Below are positions 8,159 through 15,975 of a stretch of 64,000 nucleotides of DNA, piece after piece; the first letter of the stretch is position 1; each line of letters opens with the position of its first letter. The DNA is from JAVVXB01 sp036651815 (lineage in GTDB: Bacteria; Bacillota; Clostridia; Christensenellales; CAG-138), in contig JAVVXB010000002.1 of assembly GCA_036651815.1 (NCBI GenBank), positions 1-64,000 on the forward strand, in the 5' to 3' direction. The notes under the pieces are model-generated. The model was given only the letters and a program-made list of their open reading frames with translations. It was not told the DNA's origin and did not search any database. The position numbers were made by a program, and so were the translations under genes.

Positions 8159-8911
8159 ATGAAACTATATGATCTGCATACCCATACAACGATGTCCGAT
8201 GGATCAATCACATTGCAGGATCTTGTCGAACAGGAGAATCAGCTTGGCCGTATACTTGGCGTATCCGATCATCTGTTTTGCTGTGGGATTTATACGATGT
8301 CAGATGTCAGCGCATATTTGGAAGCATTGAAGCCGTATGCGATCTACCGTGGTGCAGAGGTCAATATGGAGCATAATTATGCCTTGCCGGATGAATTGGA
8401 CATGCAACTCGACTATGTGATTGCCAGCGTACACAGCATGCCGGATGGGAAGGGTGGGCTTGTACCGCTTAGCGAATACTTTTGCAAGCGCTCAGGCGTA
8501 CAGAGCTATTATCATAAAAATTATTCTTCGGATCTCAATCGTTGGTACTTAGCGCATATACTGCGTATGGTTGAGAAAACTTTTTCCACCCAACGGGTGG
8601 ATATCTATGGCCATGCGACGGTGCTGCCCGTCTGCGATGAACTGTATGGCACCAAATTTTTGTTGGACTGGGAGAACGCAGTCCTTGCGTTGTGTAAAAA
8701 ATACGGGGTGGCGCTGGAAATTTCCGGACTGTGGCGTGCGCCAAATATGGAGATGCTGAGACGTGCGAAGGCCATGGGGATAACGTTTTCATCCGGCTCT
8801 GACTGTCACAAACCGACGAGCATTGGCGTAATGGATTATGTGGATCTCGCCGTTGACACACTTGGATTGAGCGAGGACGATTTCTTTCGGCCTGCGCGAA
8901 AATTGGCTTGA
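8159..8911 (+). CDS. PHP-domain phosphoesterase
   Basis: A 250-residue protein opening with YDLHTHTTMSDG, the H-x-H metal motif of PHP-domain phosphoesterases such as histidinol phosphatase HisK. Further metal ligands are visible in VSDH, ASVHS, YGH and the C-terminal G-S-D-C-H. The length fits HisK-like enzymes. No his genes are nearby, so it may act on another phosphate ester. GGGG lies about 8 bases before the ATG. It is a single-gene unit with its own promoter, followed by two small hairpins. Confidence 0.8.
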   Translation: MKLYDLHTHTTMSDGSITLQDLVEQENQLGRILGVSDHLFCCGIYTMSDVSAYLEALKPYAIYRGAEVNMEHNYALPDELDMQLDYVIASVHSMPDGKGGLVPLSEYFCKRSGVQSYYHKNYSSDLNRWYLAHILRMVEKTFSTQRVDIYGHATVLPVCDELYGTKFLLDWENAVLALCKKYGVALEISGLWRAPNMEMLRRAKAMGITFSSGSDCHKPTSIGVMDYVDLAVDTLGLSEDDFFRPARKLA

Positions 8912-8954
8912 TAGAGCGTTATGCACCGTCCATATTGAATTGGTAAATTCGGGG

Positions 8955-9013
8955 GAACCACGATTTGCGGCCATGGTTCTATTGATAGGGACTTGCTTTC
9001 ATCAACGAGTCCC
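8955..9013 (+). terminator. Two consecutive small hairpins after the PHP gene
   Basis: GAACCA/TGGTTC (8955-8960/8974-8979) and GGGACT/AGTCCC (8988-8993/9008-9013). Stems are 6 bp and lack T-runs, so termination is only suggested. Confidence 0.35.
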
Positions 9014-9141
9014 GAGAAGCACGGCATCCGTTTTCACTACAGTTTAAATCCGACCGATTGTTCTGCGGTTTGCACTTTTAGATACTCATAATTTATCCGA
9101 TGAGAGATCTTGCCAAAATGTTACACGGCATATAGTGAATG

Positions 9142-9150
9142 TGATATAAT
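9142..9150 (+). promoter_or_regulatory. Extended -10 promoter abutting a start codon
   Basis: TG-A-TATAAT (9142-9150) ends only 6 bases before the ATG at 9157. Transcription would be expected to start at or within a base or two of that ATG, giving a leaderless mRNA. No ribosome binding site fits in the gap. Confidence 0.6.
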
Positions 9151-9156
9151 TTAGCT

Positions 9157-10461
9157 ATGAATAGGTTTGGTTATTACTTAATTCGAAGTTCTTTGGCATG
9201 TTTTCTTTGCGTGTCCGCCTATGCCTGTGCGCCAAAGATTACGCCGATTACCACGGCCGCGCCAATGATTACGATGATTATGGCAGAACCAACTGCAACG
9301 CCCATGCCCACCGTTTTGCCGAGCATTTCGCCGGTGGGAACGCCTGTTCCACTGTTATCCTATGCGGCAGATCCGAATGAACCTTTGCCGGAAAATGGCT
9401 CGTGCCTTCCGCTTGGTGGTAGCCATAAACTCGGTGGTGTGGTGGAATCTAGCGATCCGCTTACGTCTGTTTCGGCGTTTGTTATGTGTGATTTCAACGA
9501 GGATCCGTATTATCCATATATTAGAACGGTCACATTTGATCCCTCCAGCAAAGTTACCCGATATGATCTGAATTCAACGGATACGCTGGAGGGCGTTTCG
9601 TTGAATTCGCTCATGAAATTTGGCGAATTGCATACCGGTCGTCATCGCATGCAGCTATTTGCTGCAAATACCACACGACCCACGGAATTTCCGGTCGCAA
9701 ACGTATGGTTTGATGTATTGGATACAAAATGGCAGCGCATCAAACCCGATGATTTTAATGGTACCTATAAAAACGTTTCGGCATTTTTTGGCGGGGATAC
9801 GAAACGATTTCTATATCAGTATCAACATGTGTTCGAGCGGTATCTGATTGCCGATCAGAACTGGGAAAATGCGTATATTACCGAATTCATGATGGATGAG
9901 GGTGACCCTTGGCTGATTCATATGGATGCGCTTCCCTTTTATGAACAAGTACGAAACAAACTGTACAGCACCTTCGTGCGTGTACACGGAACAAACGGAG
10001 ATACTGGCGTAGTTCCATTATTGCGTTGTATCGAAAGCTATAGCGGCAGTTATGTATCGCGTTTTACTTCAAGCAAGAAATACATCAGTCACCATGCGTT
10101 TGGTACGGCTTCGGATATCAACGCTACGCTTTCGTGTAATGAAAACACAAAAGCAAACATTTCACTTATTGATACCGAAGTGCGTGACCTGCTTGACTAT
10201 CATGGGGTTGTAATCGAAAACGGCGTGACGTACTATGATTTCATCTATTCAGGGAGCTATCCGACCACCACATCCAATTTTCCGGAGAGCATTCTGAACT
10301 ATTTGCTGTACGAGCTGGCATTTTATCCTGCGGGCTTTCAGTGGGGACATTATTACAATAGCTCCAGCGATGCGATGCACTTTACGCTGGCTGATAATCT
10401 TGCTGGCAGACACGATGGGCAACGTGGCCTGCGAAAAGTTTTTAGCTATATAGAAGGATGA
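9157..10461 (+). CDS. Putative lipoprotein with M15-type D-Ala-D-Ala carboxypeptidase domain
   Basis: A 434-residue secreted protein. A signal peptide ends in S-A-Y-A-C at C24, a plausible but imperfect lipobox. A Thr/Pro-rich linker follows (about 26-70). After an unrecognised middle domain comes S-H-H-A-F-G-T-A-S-D, with H313 and D320 matching the peptidase M15 motif SxHxxGxAxD, and the late D-A-M-H-F with H408 as third zinc ligand. M15 enzymes trim peptidoglycan stem peptides. There is no ribosome site before the ATG, and the predicted transcription start coincides with it. No alternative start retains the signal peptide. Confidence 0.8.
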   Translation: MNRFGYYLIRSSLACFLCVSAYACAPKITPITTAAPMITMIMAEPTATPMPTVLPSISPVGTPVPLLSYAADPNEPLPENGSCLPLGGSHKLGGVVESSDPLTSVSAFVMCDFNEDPYYPYIRTVTFDPSSKVTRYDLNSTDTLEGVSLNSLMKFGELHTGRHRMQLFAANTTRPTEFPVANVWFDVLDTKWQRIKPDDFNGTYKNVSAFFGGDTKRFLYQYQHVFERYLIADQNWENAYITEFMMDEGDPWLIHMDALPFYEQVRNKLYSTFVRVHGTNGDTGVVPLLRCIESYSGSYVSRFTSSKKYISHHAFGTASDINATLSCNENTKANISLIDTEVRDLLDYHGVVIENGVTYYDFIYSGSYPTTTSNFPESILNYLLYELAFYPAGFQWGHYYNSSSDAMHFTLADNLAGRHDGQRGLRKVFSYIEG

Positions 10462-10591
10462 TACATCATGCATATGCTGAAACCAAATCATTGCTTTATG
10501 CGTGCAACCAGTAAGACACATTGCTTTTGCACGAAAATTCCTTTATATTAAGTAAACACAACACAAATACAGAAGATACTGGGAGATCATA

Positions 10592-12205
10592 ATGAAAACG
10601 CGTAGGCTTAACATCCGCAGCAAGTTTATTGTACTGTTCATCGTACTGGCGGTACTGCTATCAACCGGAAGCGGACTGCTTGCCTATGCGCTGAACTATG
10701 AGCAGATTGTAGAACAATATGGCGATATGGCGCTCAATACTGCAACACTTGCCTCGTATGAGGTGAAAGCGGATAAAATCAACGATTATCTTACGCTTGG
10801 CAAGGACAAGAGCTATGCGGATTCAGAGAAATGGTTAAAAATTATTAAGCGAACATTCAAACTGAAATTTCTGTACGTTTACGTGCCAGTAATGGATGAA
10901 AATGACACCATCTATGTGTTTGATATTGCGACGATGCCGGAGGAAGAGGGACAGATTTGTGAGCTTGGCGAGCATACGGGCGAAGGCAACGTATACGATG
11001 TTGTATCCGGTGTCATGGCAACCGGTAAACCGGCAGCAAACGCCGCTATCAGCCACAGTGAATATGGCTATCTTATCTCGGGCTTTGTTCCAATTAAAAC
11101 GGCGGAGGGAGTCACCACCGCAGTGATGGGCGTAGATATCGACATGTCCATCGTGCATGCGGATATCTGGCATCAAACTTTTAAAATATCTGGATTTACG
11201 GCGCTGATCATTCTTGTGTTTGTCATGATCGTATTGCTTGTTGTCAACCATCAAATGGTATGTCCAATCAATGAACTATCGGATCATATGGCTGCATTTG
11301 ATAAGAATGCTGGCACGTTGAAAATCGAAAAGCTTGAAGTTCATACCGGTGATGAAATTGAACTCATGGCCAACAATTTTAATCAAATGGCGATCGATCT
11401 CAAACTATATGTGGAAAACCTACAGAGCATCACTGCTGAGAAAGAGCGGATTGCCACGGAATTGGGCGTTGCAACTCGGATTCAAGCAAGTATGCTGCCG
11501 AGTATATTCTCATTTATTCCAGAACGGCCGGAGTTCGAAATTTTTGCCACCATGCAGCCAGCAAAGGAAGTTGGCGGCGATTTTTACGATTTCTTTCTGG
11601 TGGACAAGTCGCACCTTGCTTTTGTCATTGCGGACGTGTCCGGCAAGGGGGTGCCGGCGGCATTATTTATGGTCATTGCAAAAACGCTGATTAAGAATCA
11701 TGCGCTGCTTGGCGAATCACCGGCGCAGGTATTTACAAACGTAAACAATCAACTCTGCGAAAACAATGAGGCCTCCATGTTTGTGACGGCGTTTATGGGG
11801 ATAATTGATCTAACCTGTGGCAAGCTGACATTCGCCAATGCGGGCCATAATCAGCCATTGCTTTACCACAAAGATGGTGGATACGAGTGGTTTACGGAGC
11901 GGGGCGGTCTTGTATTAGCCTGTATGGAAAAAATTGAATACAAGAATTTTACACGAAATCTTTCGCAAAATGATCGATTGTTTTTGTACACCGATGGTGT
12001 CACGGAGGCGCTAAATGAAAAACAGGAGCTGTTTTCTGATCCGCGCTTATTAGAAACGCTGCAACGGAGCATTGATAAATCTCTTTGCATCACTGACCTG
12101 CTTCGATTTATCAAGACGATCTTGGATGATTATGCAGGAGATGCCGAACAGGCAGACGATATCACCATGATGTCTGTGGACTGGTTTGGCCCGAAGAAGA
12201 GATAA
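10592..12205 (+). CDS. Membrane sensor HAMP-SpoIIE (PP2C-type) serine phosphatase
   Basis: A 537-residue RsbU/SpoIIE-like regulator. A first membrane helix (about 13-34), an extracytoplasmic sensing region (about 35-205) and a second helix (about 208-228) are followed by a HAMP domain and short coiled coil (230-300). The C-terminal PP2C/SpoIIE domain carries metal-binding motifs G-G-D-F-Y-D, I-A-D-V-S-G-K-G-V-P-A-A, F-A-N-A-G-H-N-Q-P and T-D-G-V-T-E-A. Such enzymes dephosphorylate anti-sigma-factor antagonists in response to external signals. No antagonist or anti-sigma gene is adjacent, so the partner is elsewhere. Confidence 0.9.
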   Translation: MKTRRLNIRSKFIVLFIVLAVLLSTGSGLLAYALNYEQIVEQYGDMALNTATLASYEVKADKINDYLTLGKDKSYADSEKWLKIIKRTFKLKFLYVYVPVMDENDTIYVFDIATMPEEEGQICELGEHTGEGNVYDVVSGVMATGKPAANAAISHSEYGYLISGFVPIKTAEGVTTAVMGVDIDMSIVHADIWHQTFKISGFTALIILVFVMIVLLVVNHQMVCPINELSDHMAAFDKNAGTLKIEKLEVHTGDEIELMANNFNQMAIDLKLYVENLQSITAEKERIATELGVATRIQASMLPSIFSFIPERPEFEIFATMQPAKEVGGDFYDFFLVDKSHLAFVIADVSGKGVPAALFMVIAKTLIKNHALLGESPAQVFTNVNNQLCENNEASMFVTAFMGIIDLTCGKLTFANAGHNQPLLYHKDGGYEWFTERGGLVLACMEKIEYKNFTRNLSQNDRLFLYTDGVTEALNEKQELFSDPRLLETLQRSIDKSLCITDLLRFIKTILDDYAGDAEQADDITMMSVDWFGPKKR

Positions 12206-12379
12206 ATGTGCATTAAGTGCAAATACGGAACTCATTGAATGCTGCATGACTGCCATTGCTTTTGATAAAACATGGCAGAATTATATATATTGTTCTTGCC
12301 AAGGCATGCAGCTTTTGATAAAATACCGGGGTAGCAAAGCTATAAAATTTCACATCCTAATGAAAGGAGAACTAGACGT

Positions 12380-12451
12380 ATGGACGCCGGGCCTTACCCG
12401 AGTAGAAACGCAATAATTTTATATGGCAGGGCGTTGTCCATCATGTCGTAA
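12380..12451 (+). CDS. 23-codon leader ORF upstream of mgtE
   Basis: The ATG at 12380 has AAAGGAGA about 10 bases upstream, an excellent ribosome site. The frame runs to TAA at 12449-12451. The peptide starts M-D-A-G-P-Y-P-S-R and ends L-S-I-M-S. Its last third overlaps the left arms of a hairpin (12427-12472) that ends just before the mgtE ribosome site. This is the geometry of an attenuator controlled by translation of the leader. Low-Mg sensing through a Pro/acidic leader peptide is known for mgtL of Salmonella; this peptide is not homologous in sequence. Its function is inference. Confidence 0.55.
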   Translation: MDAGPYPSRNAIILYGRALSIMS

Positions 12452-12472
12452 CCGCGCATGATTGCCGCCCTG
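12427..12472 (+). promoter_or_regulatory. Two-part hairpin over the leader ORF end, upstream of mgtE
   Basis: CAGGGCG (12427-12433) pairs with CGCCCTG (12466-12472), and ATCATG (12440-12445) pairs with CATGAT (12457-12462). The right arm ends 4 bases before the AGAAAGGA ribosome site of mgtE. An alternative pairing of GACGCC (12383-12388) with GGCG-tt-GTC (12430-12438) would break the main stem. I do not recognise an M-box or other known riboswitch here. Confidence 0.5.
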
Positions 12473-12491
12473 TTCAGAAAGGACGTGCAAC

Positions 12492-13832
12492 ATGTTCGAT
12501 CGTGTTCTCACGCTTCTTGAAAACAAGAAGTATCAGGAAGTAAAACAAACCGTTTTATCGATGCATGAAGCTGACATTGCTGAAATTTTCGAGGAGATCG
12601 AAGATCGCGAGGTTATGCTTCGCTTGTTTCGGTTATTGCCTAAAGAACAGGCTGCCGAAGTGTTTTCGTATATGGGTGGCGATGTGCAACAGCGTATCAT
12701 CGAAGCCATCACCGATACAGAATTGACCTACATTTTGGACGGAATGTATCTCGACGACTATGTGGATCTTGTTGAGGAAATGCCCGCCAATGTTGTGCAA
12801 CGTTTGATGAAAAATTCATCTACGAAAAACCGCAGTTTGATCAATCAATATCTGAACTATCCGGAAAATTCAGCCGGCTCTCTCATGACCTGCGAATATG
12901 TCTATCTGAAGAAAACGTTGACTGTTCAGGAGGCGTTTACGGTCATTCGCAACACCGGCGTGGACAAGGAAACCGTTTACAATTGTTACGTAACCAACCC
13001 GCAGCGAAAGTTGGAAGGCGTTGTCAGCGTGCTGGAACTACTGCTTGCTGATCCCAGCAAGCTTGTGGGCGATATTATGACCGTCGAGCCGATCTATGTG
13101 CATACGTTGGATGACCGTGAAACCATTGCCAAGATGTTTCCGCACTATGATCTACTGGCGTTGCCGGTTGTGGATAACGAAAACAGATTGGTCGGAATCA
13201 TTACCGTTGATGATGCGATCGATGTTTTACAGGAAGTGAATACAGAGGATTTCGAGCGCATGGCTGGCATGGCGCCCAGCGAGGACAGTTATCTGAAAAC
13301 CCCGGTGATAAAACTTGCAAAGAATCGAATTGTCTGGCTTCTGATCCTTATGTTTTCCGCCATGATTACAGGCGCACTACTGGAAAACTATGAAGCGGCT
13401 ATCGCAACCATACCGTTGCTGGTCACGTTTATTCCCATGCTGATGGACACAGGTGGAAACAGCGGAAGCCAATCGGCAACCATGGTGATCCGCGGCATGG
13501 CGTTGGATGAGATCAATCTTAAGGATGTATTCAAAGTTTTCTGGAAGGAAGTCCGGGTGGCGGCAATTGTTGGCATTGTATTGGCAGTGGTCAATTTTCT
13601 GCGTATCTGGATTCAATACAAAGACGCAGCCATTGCTGCCTGTGTCAGCCTTACGCTTGTGGTTACGATCCTTATTGCTAAATCGATTGGTTGCCTTCTG
13701 CCTTTACTGGCCAAGAAGCTCAAGTTGGATCCGGCTATCATGGCTGCGCCATTGATTACCACCATTACAGATGCATGCTCTATTTTCGTGTTCTTCACGA
13801 TTTCCATGAATCTACTGTCCAATCGGCTGTAA
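12492..13832 (+). CDS. mgtE: Magnesium transporter MgtE
   Basis: A 446-residue protein with the full MgtE order: an N-terminal helical superhelix domain (about 1-130), two CBS domains (about 135-255), then five membrane helices containing PMLMDTGGNSGSQ, the family signature lining the Mg2+ pore. Family members are Mg2+-gated channels whose cytosolic domains close the pore when Mg2+ is high. The ATG at 12492 has AGAAAGGA 8 bases upstream; the frame extends 10 codons further but without a ribosome site. The leader ORF and hairpin upstream suggest additional expression control. Confidence 0.95.
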   Translation: MFDRVLTLLENKKYQEVKQTVLSMHEADIAEIFEEIEDREVMLRLFRLLPKEQAAEVFSYMGGDVQQRIIEAITDTELTYILDGMYLDDYVDLVEEMPANVVQRLMKNSSTKNRSLINQYLNYPENSAGSLMTCEYVYLKKTLTVQEAFTVIRNTGVDKETVYNCYVTNPQRKLEGVVSVLELLLADPSKLVGDIMTVEPIYVHTLDDRETIAKMFPHYDLLALPVVDNENRLVGIITVDDAIDVLQEVNTEDFERMAGMAPSEDSYLKTPVIKLAKNRIVWLLILMFSAMITGALLENYEAAIATIPLLVTFIPMLMDTGGNSGSQSATMVIRGMALDEINLKDVFKVFWKEVRVAAIVGIVLAVVNFLRIWIQYKDAAIAACVSLTLVVTILIAKSIGCLLPLLAKKLKLDPAIMAAPLITTITDACSIFVFFTISMNLLSNRL

Positions 13833-13861
13833 GCGTACGACAGATTCCATTCGATACTCTT

Positions 13862-13898
13862 ATCAGTCCTGCGAACCATCTTAGATCGCAGGACTGAT
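13862..13898. terminator. Bidirectional terminator between mgtE and the lyase gene
   Basis: TCAGTCCTGCGA (13863-13874) and TCGCAGGACTGA (13886-13897) form a perfect 12-bp stem with an 11-base loop; A13862/T13898 extend it. It sits between two convergent genes. Confidence 0.8.
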
Positions 13899-13915
13899 TG
13901 TGATAAAATGAATAA

Positions 13916-15364
13916 TTACAGACTGTTGCCGAAATCTGCACGAAATTGCGCGGCAAGCCGTTCTTGCCAGTCCCCGATGGGGGCGAGACGACCAAAGAAA
14001 AAGCGCAGTGTGGCAGGTTCTTCTACAAACTGTAACCCGCCGATGAGATCACGGTGCATGTAGAGCCATACGATACGGTCTACGGCGTAAAGTACCTGGG
14101 ACATGGTAAACACGCGCCTTGGCATGGCAAGACGAACCAATTCCATTGCGGCGATTGGCTCGGTACCATCCAACTCGCGCTGCTCGCTGAGCGTGCCGCG
14201 TTCCATTCCGCGCACACCGCCGGCAATGAATATGGCAGTGGCCAGTGCTCCGGCGGGGTAAACATGTGCATCAACGTGCGGCAAAAATGCCCGAGCATTT
14301 AGGTGACAACCCAGTCCACCCGCAGGTGTGACCACCGGTACACCTTGCTTTTGCAGCTCTCGACACATAAAATCAATAAACATTGGTCCCTGCGAGATCA
14401 CGTCCTCGTCCATCGTCTCATCTAGACCAACCGTGATTGCTTCCATTTCACGCACGCTCATACCGCCATATGTAAGAAACCCTTCAAACATGGGAATCAG
14501 TTCTTTCATTTTTTCGCAGAATGTGCCCTCGTGCATGGCGATTCCGCCCCCTCTTGCAAAACCAAGTTTGCGTGCTGAAAAATAAATGATATCCATTTTC
14601 GAGGCCAATGTTTTTGTAATTTCGCGGATGCCCATGCCTAGACAAGCTGCTTCCCGCTTTTTTATAAAGTATAGATTATCTTGCAGAAGACTGGCGTCCA
14701 ACACAACGGGGATGCCATGCGCATGCGCAAGATCCGCTGCAGCCAGTGCATTTTCCAGAGAGAATGGTTGACCACCAATGAGATTCGTACCGGCTTCCAG
14801 ACGCAGAAACGGAATATGGGCGCTGCCAACCTGCTCAATGAGTTTGGCCAATTTATCAAGGTTGATGTTGCCCTTGAAAGGAAAGGTGCTGTCGGTGTTG
14901 TAACCCTCGTCAATGAGTAACTCCTCAACTCGACCGCCGCGGCGCGTAATGTGCGCCTTGGTGGTGGTAAAGTGAAAGTTCATGGGTATCACATCGCCGT
15001 TTCGCACAAACGTTTCACATAGTATGTTTTCACATGCTCGACCTTGGTGTGCAGGCAAAAAGTATTTTGTACCAAAAATTTCGTTCACTTTGGCTTCCAT
15101 ACGGTAGAAGGTTGCGCTGCCGGCATAACTATCATCGGCAATCATCATGCCCGCCATCTGACGGTCGCTCATGGCATTGACACCGCTATCGGTCAACATA
15201 TCGAGAAAAACATCCTCATTACGCAGCAAAAACGTATTGTTGCCTGCTGCCTGTATTGCGGCGAGTCGTTGTTCAACGGGCAGCAGGTTGAGTTTTTGAA
15301 CAATGCGGACTTTGTGCATCTCAAGCGGGATTTGTTCACCAGAAAACATCTTCACTGTACTCAT
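13916..15364 (-). CDS. Tyrosine phenol-lyase/tryptophanase-family lyase
   Basis: A 482-residue PLP enzyme of the beta-eliminating lyase family. Recognisable are D-D-S-Y-A-G-S (Y80, the Tyr71 position of tyrosine phenol-lyase, TPL), AHQGRACEN, F-T-T-T-K, D223, and K266 in S-A-R-K as the Schiff-base lysine. G-M-E-R-G at 386-390 matches the TPL R381 region (S-M-E-R-G) rather than tryptophanase (V-E-I-G), so a phenolic substrate is more likely. One departure: TPL and tryptophanase have D-A-T-R here, and this protein has D-A-S-L, losing a conserved arginine. The ATG at 15364 follows GGAGG. A tyrosine-type T-box precedes the gene. Confidence 0.85.
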   Translation of the reverse strand: MSTVKMFSGEQIPLEMHKVRIVQKLNLLPVEQRLAAIQAAGNNTFLLRNEDVFLDMLTDSGVNAMSDRQMAGMMIADDSYAGSATFYRMEAKVNEIFGTKYFLPAHQGRACENILCETFVRNGDVIPMNFHFTTTKAHITRRGGRVEELLIDEGYNTDSTFPFKGNINLDKLAKLIEQVGSAHIPFLRLEAGTNLIGGQPFSLENALAAADLAHAHGIPVVLDASLLQDNLYFIKKREAACLGMGIREITKTLASKMDIIYFSARKLGFARGGGIAMHEGTFCEKMKELIPMFEGFLTYGGMSVREMEAITVGLDETMDEDVISQGPMFIDFMCRELQKQGVPVVTPAGGLGCHLNARAFLPHVDAHVYPAGALATAIFIAGGVRGMERGTLSEQRELDGTEPIAAMELVRLAMPRRVFTMSQVLYAVDRIVWLYMHRDLIGGLQFVEEPATLRFFFGRLAPIGDWQERLAAQFRADFGNSL

Positions 15365-15383
15365 CTTTTTTTCCTCCAATATA

Positions 15384-15715
15384 ATAAAAAGCTCGTCCCC
15401 CTGCATAAAGCAAAGGGACGAGCGACGATTGCACCCGTGTTACCACCCCGGTTCACTGTGCGCCTTGCGACGACAGCCTCTTCGGGTACGACCGCATAAA
15501 AGCGTGAATACCCTGTTCCTATGATAACGGAGGATCCCGGTTCACGCTACTGGGCATTAAGCCTTTTGCATGAACAGCTGTTTGTGTGTATTCCCGGTTT
15601 CTTCCCACTTGCCTTGCACCAACCGGCAGCTCTCTGACGGGTTGAACGAAGCGATCTATAAAACAATGCTTCTCCGGTACTTCTTCACAGTCATTGCCAT
15701 TCGCAATTTTCAATT
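15384..15715 (-). promoter_or_regulatory. T-box riboswitch with tyrosine (UAC) specifier
   Basis: On the minus strand a GGGGTGGTAACACGGG T-box motif (15434-15449) precedes a terminator, GCTCGTCCC/GGGACGAGC with a T-run (15383-15423). Upstream is a Stem I region with AGTA (15678-15681), a CCGG/CCGG helix and the AGAGAG segment. The specifier loop reads GAA-TAC-A, with TAC at 15588-15590, a tyrosine codon. The TGGT of the T-box bulge complements ACCA, as expected for a tRNA with discriminator A such as tRNA-Tyr. Uncharged tRNA-Tyr should therefore switch on the downstream lyase. Specifier assignment is by eye from the loop geometry. Confidence 0.9.
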
Positions 15716-15721
15716 AGGATG

Positions 15722-15750
15722 AGTATAACTGAATTGGAGAAACCTGTCAA
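15722..15750 (-). promoter_or_regulatory. Promoter of the T-box transcript
   Basis: Minus strand TTGACA (15745-15750) and TATACT (15722-15727) are separated by exactly 17 bases. The start would fall near 15715, just ahead of the T-box Stem I. Confidence 0.85.
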
Positions 15751-15887
15751 CCATATTATAAAAACGCTGAATTTAGAAAAAAAATGCAAGCGATTTCAAA
15801 AATGGAAAACAAATTGAATTATTAGAAAATCAAGACTGTCAGTGGCAAATATCCGTGAGTTATGGTCAAATGTTCACGAATTGTTCT

Positions 15888-15916
15888 TTGTACAAAATTA
15901 GGTAAGGTTGTATAAT
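15888..15916 (+). promoter_or_regulatory. Promoter of the zinc-ribbon protein gene
   Basis: TTGTAC (15888-15893) and TATAAT (15911-15916) with a 17-base spacer, 60 bases before the ATG at 15976. Confidence 0.65.
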
Positions 15917-15975
15917 AAATGCGATATGTATGATTTGAAATGATACCGTTGCTTCAGAATGGAGGAAATGGATCT

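Noticed and set aside
12206..12491. M-box magnesium riboswitch upstream of mgtE
   Set aside because: I could not match the conserved M-box core; only the leader ORF and hairpin are supported.
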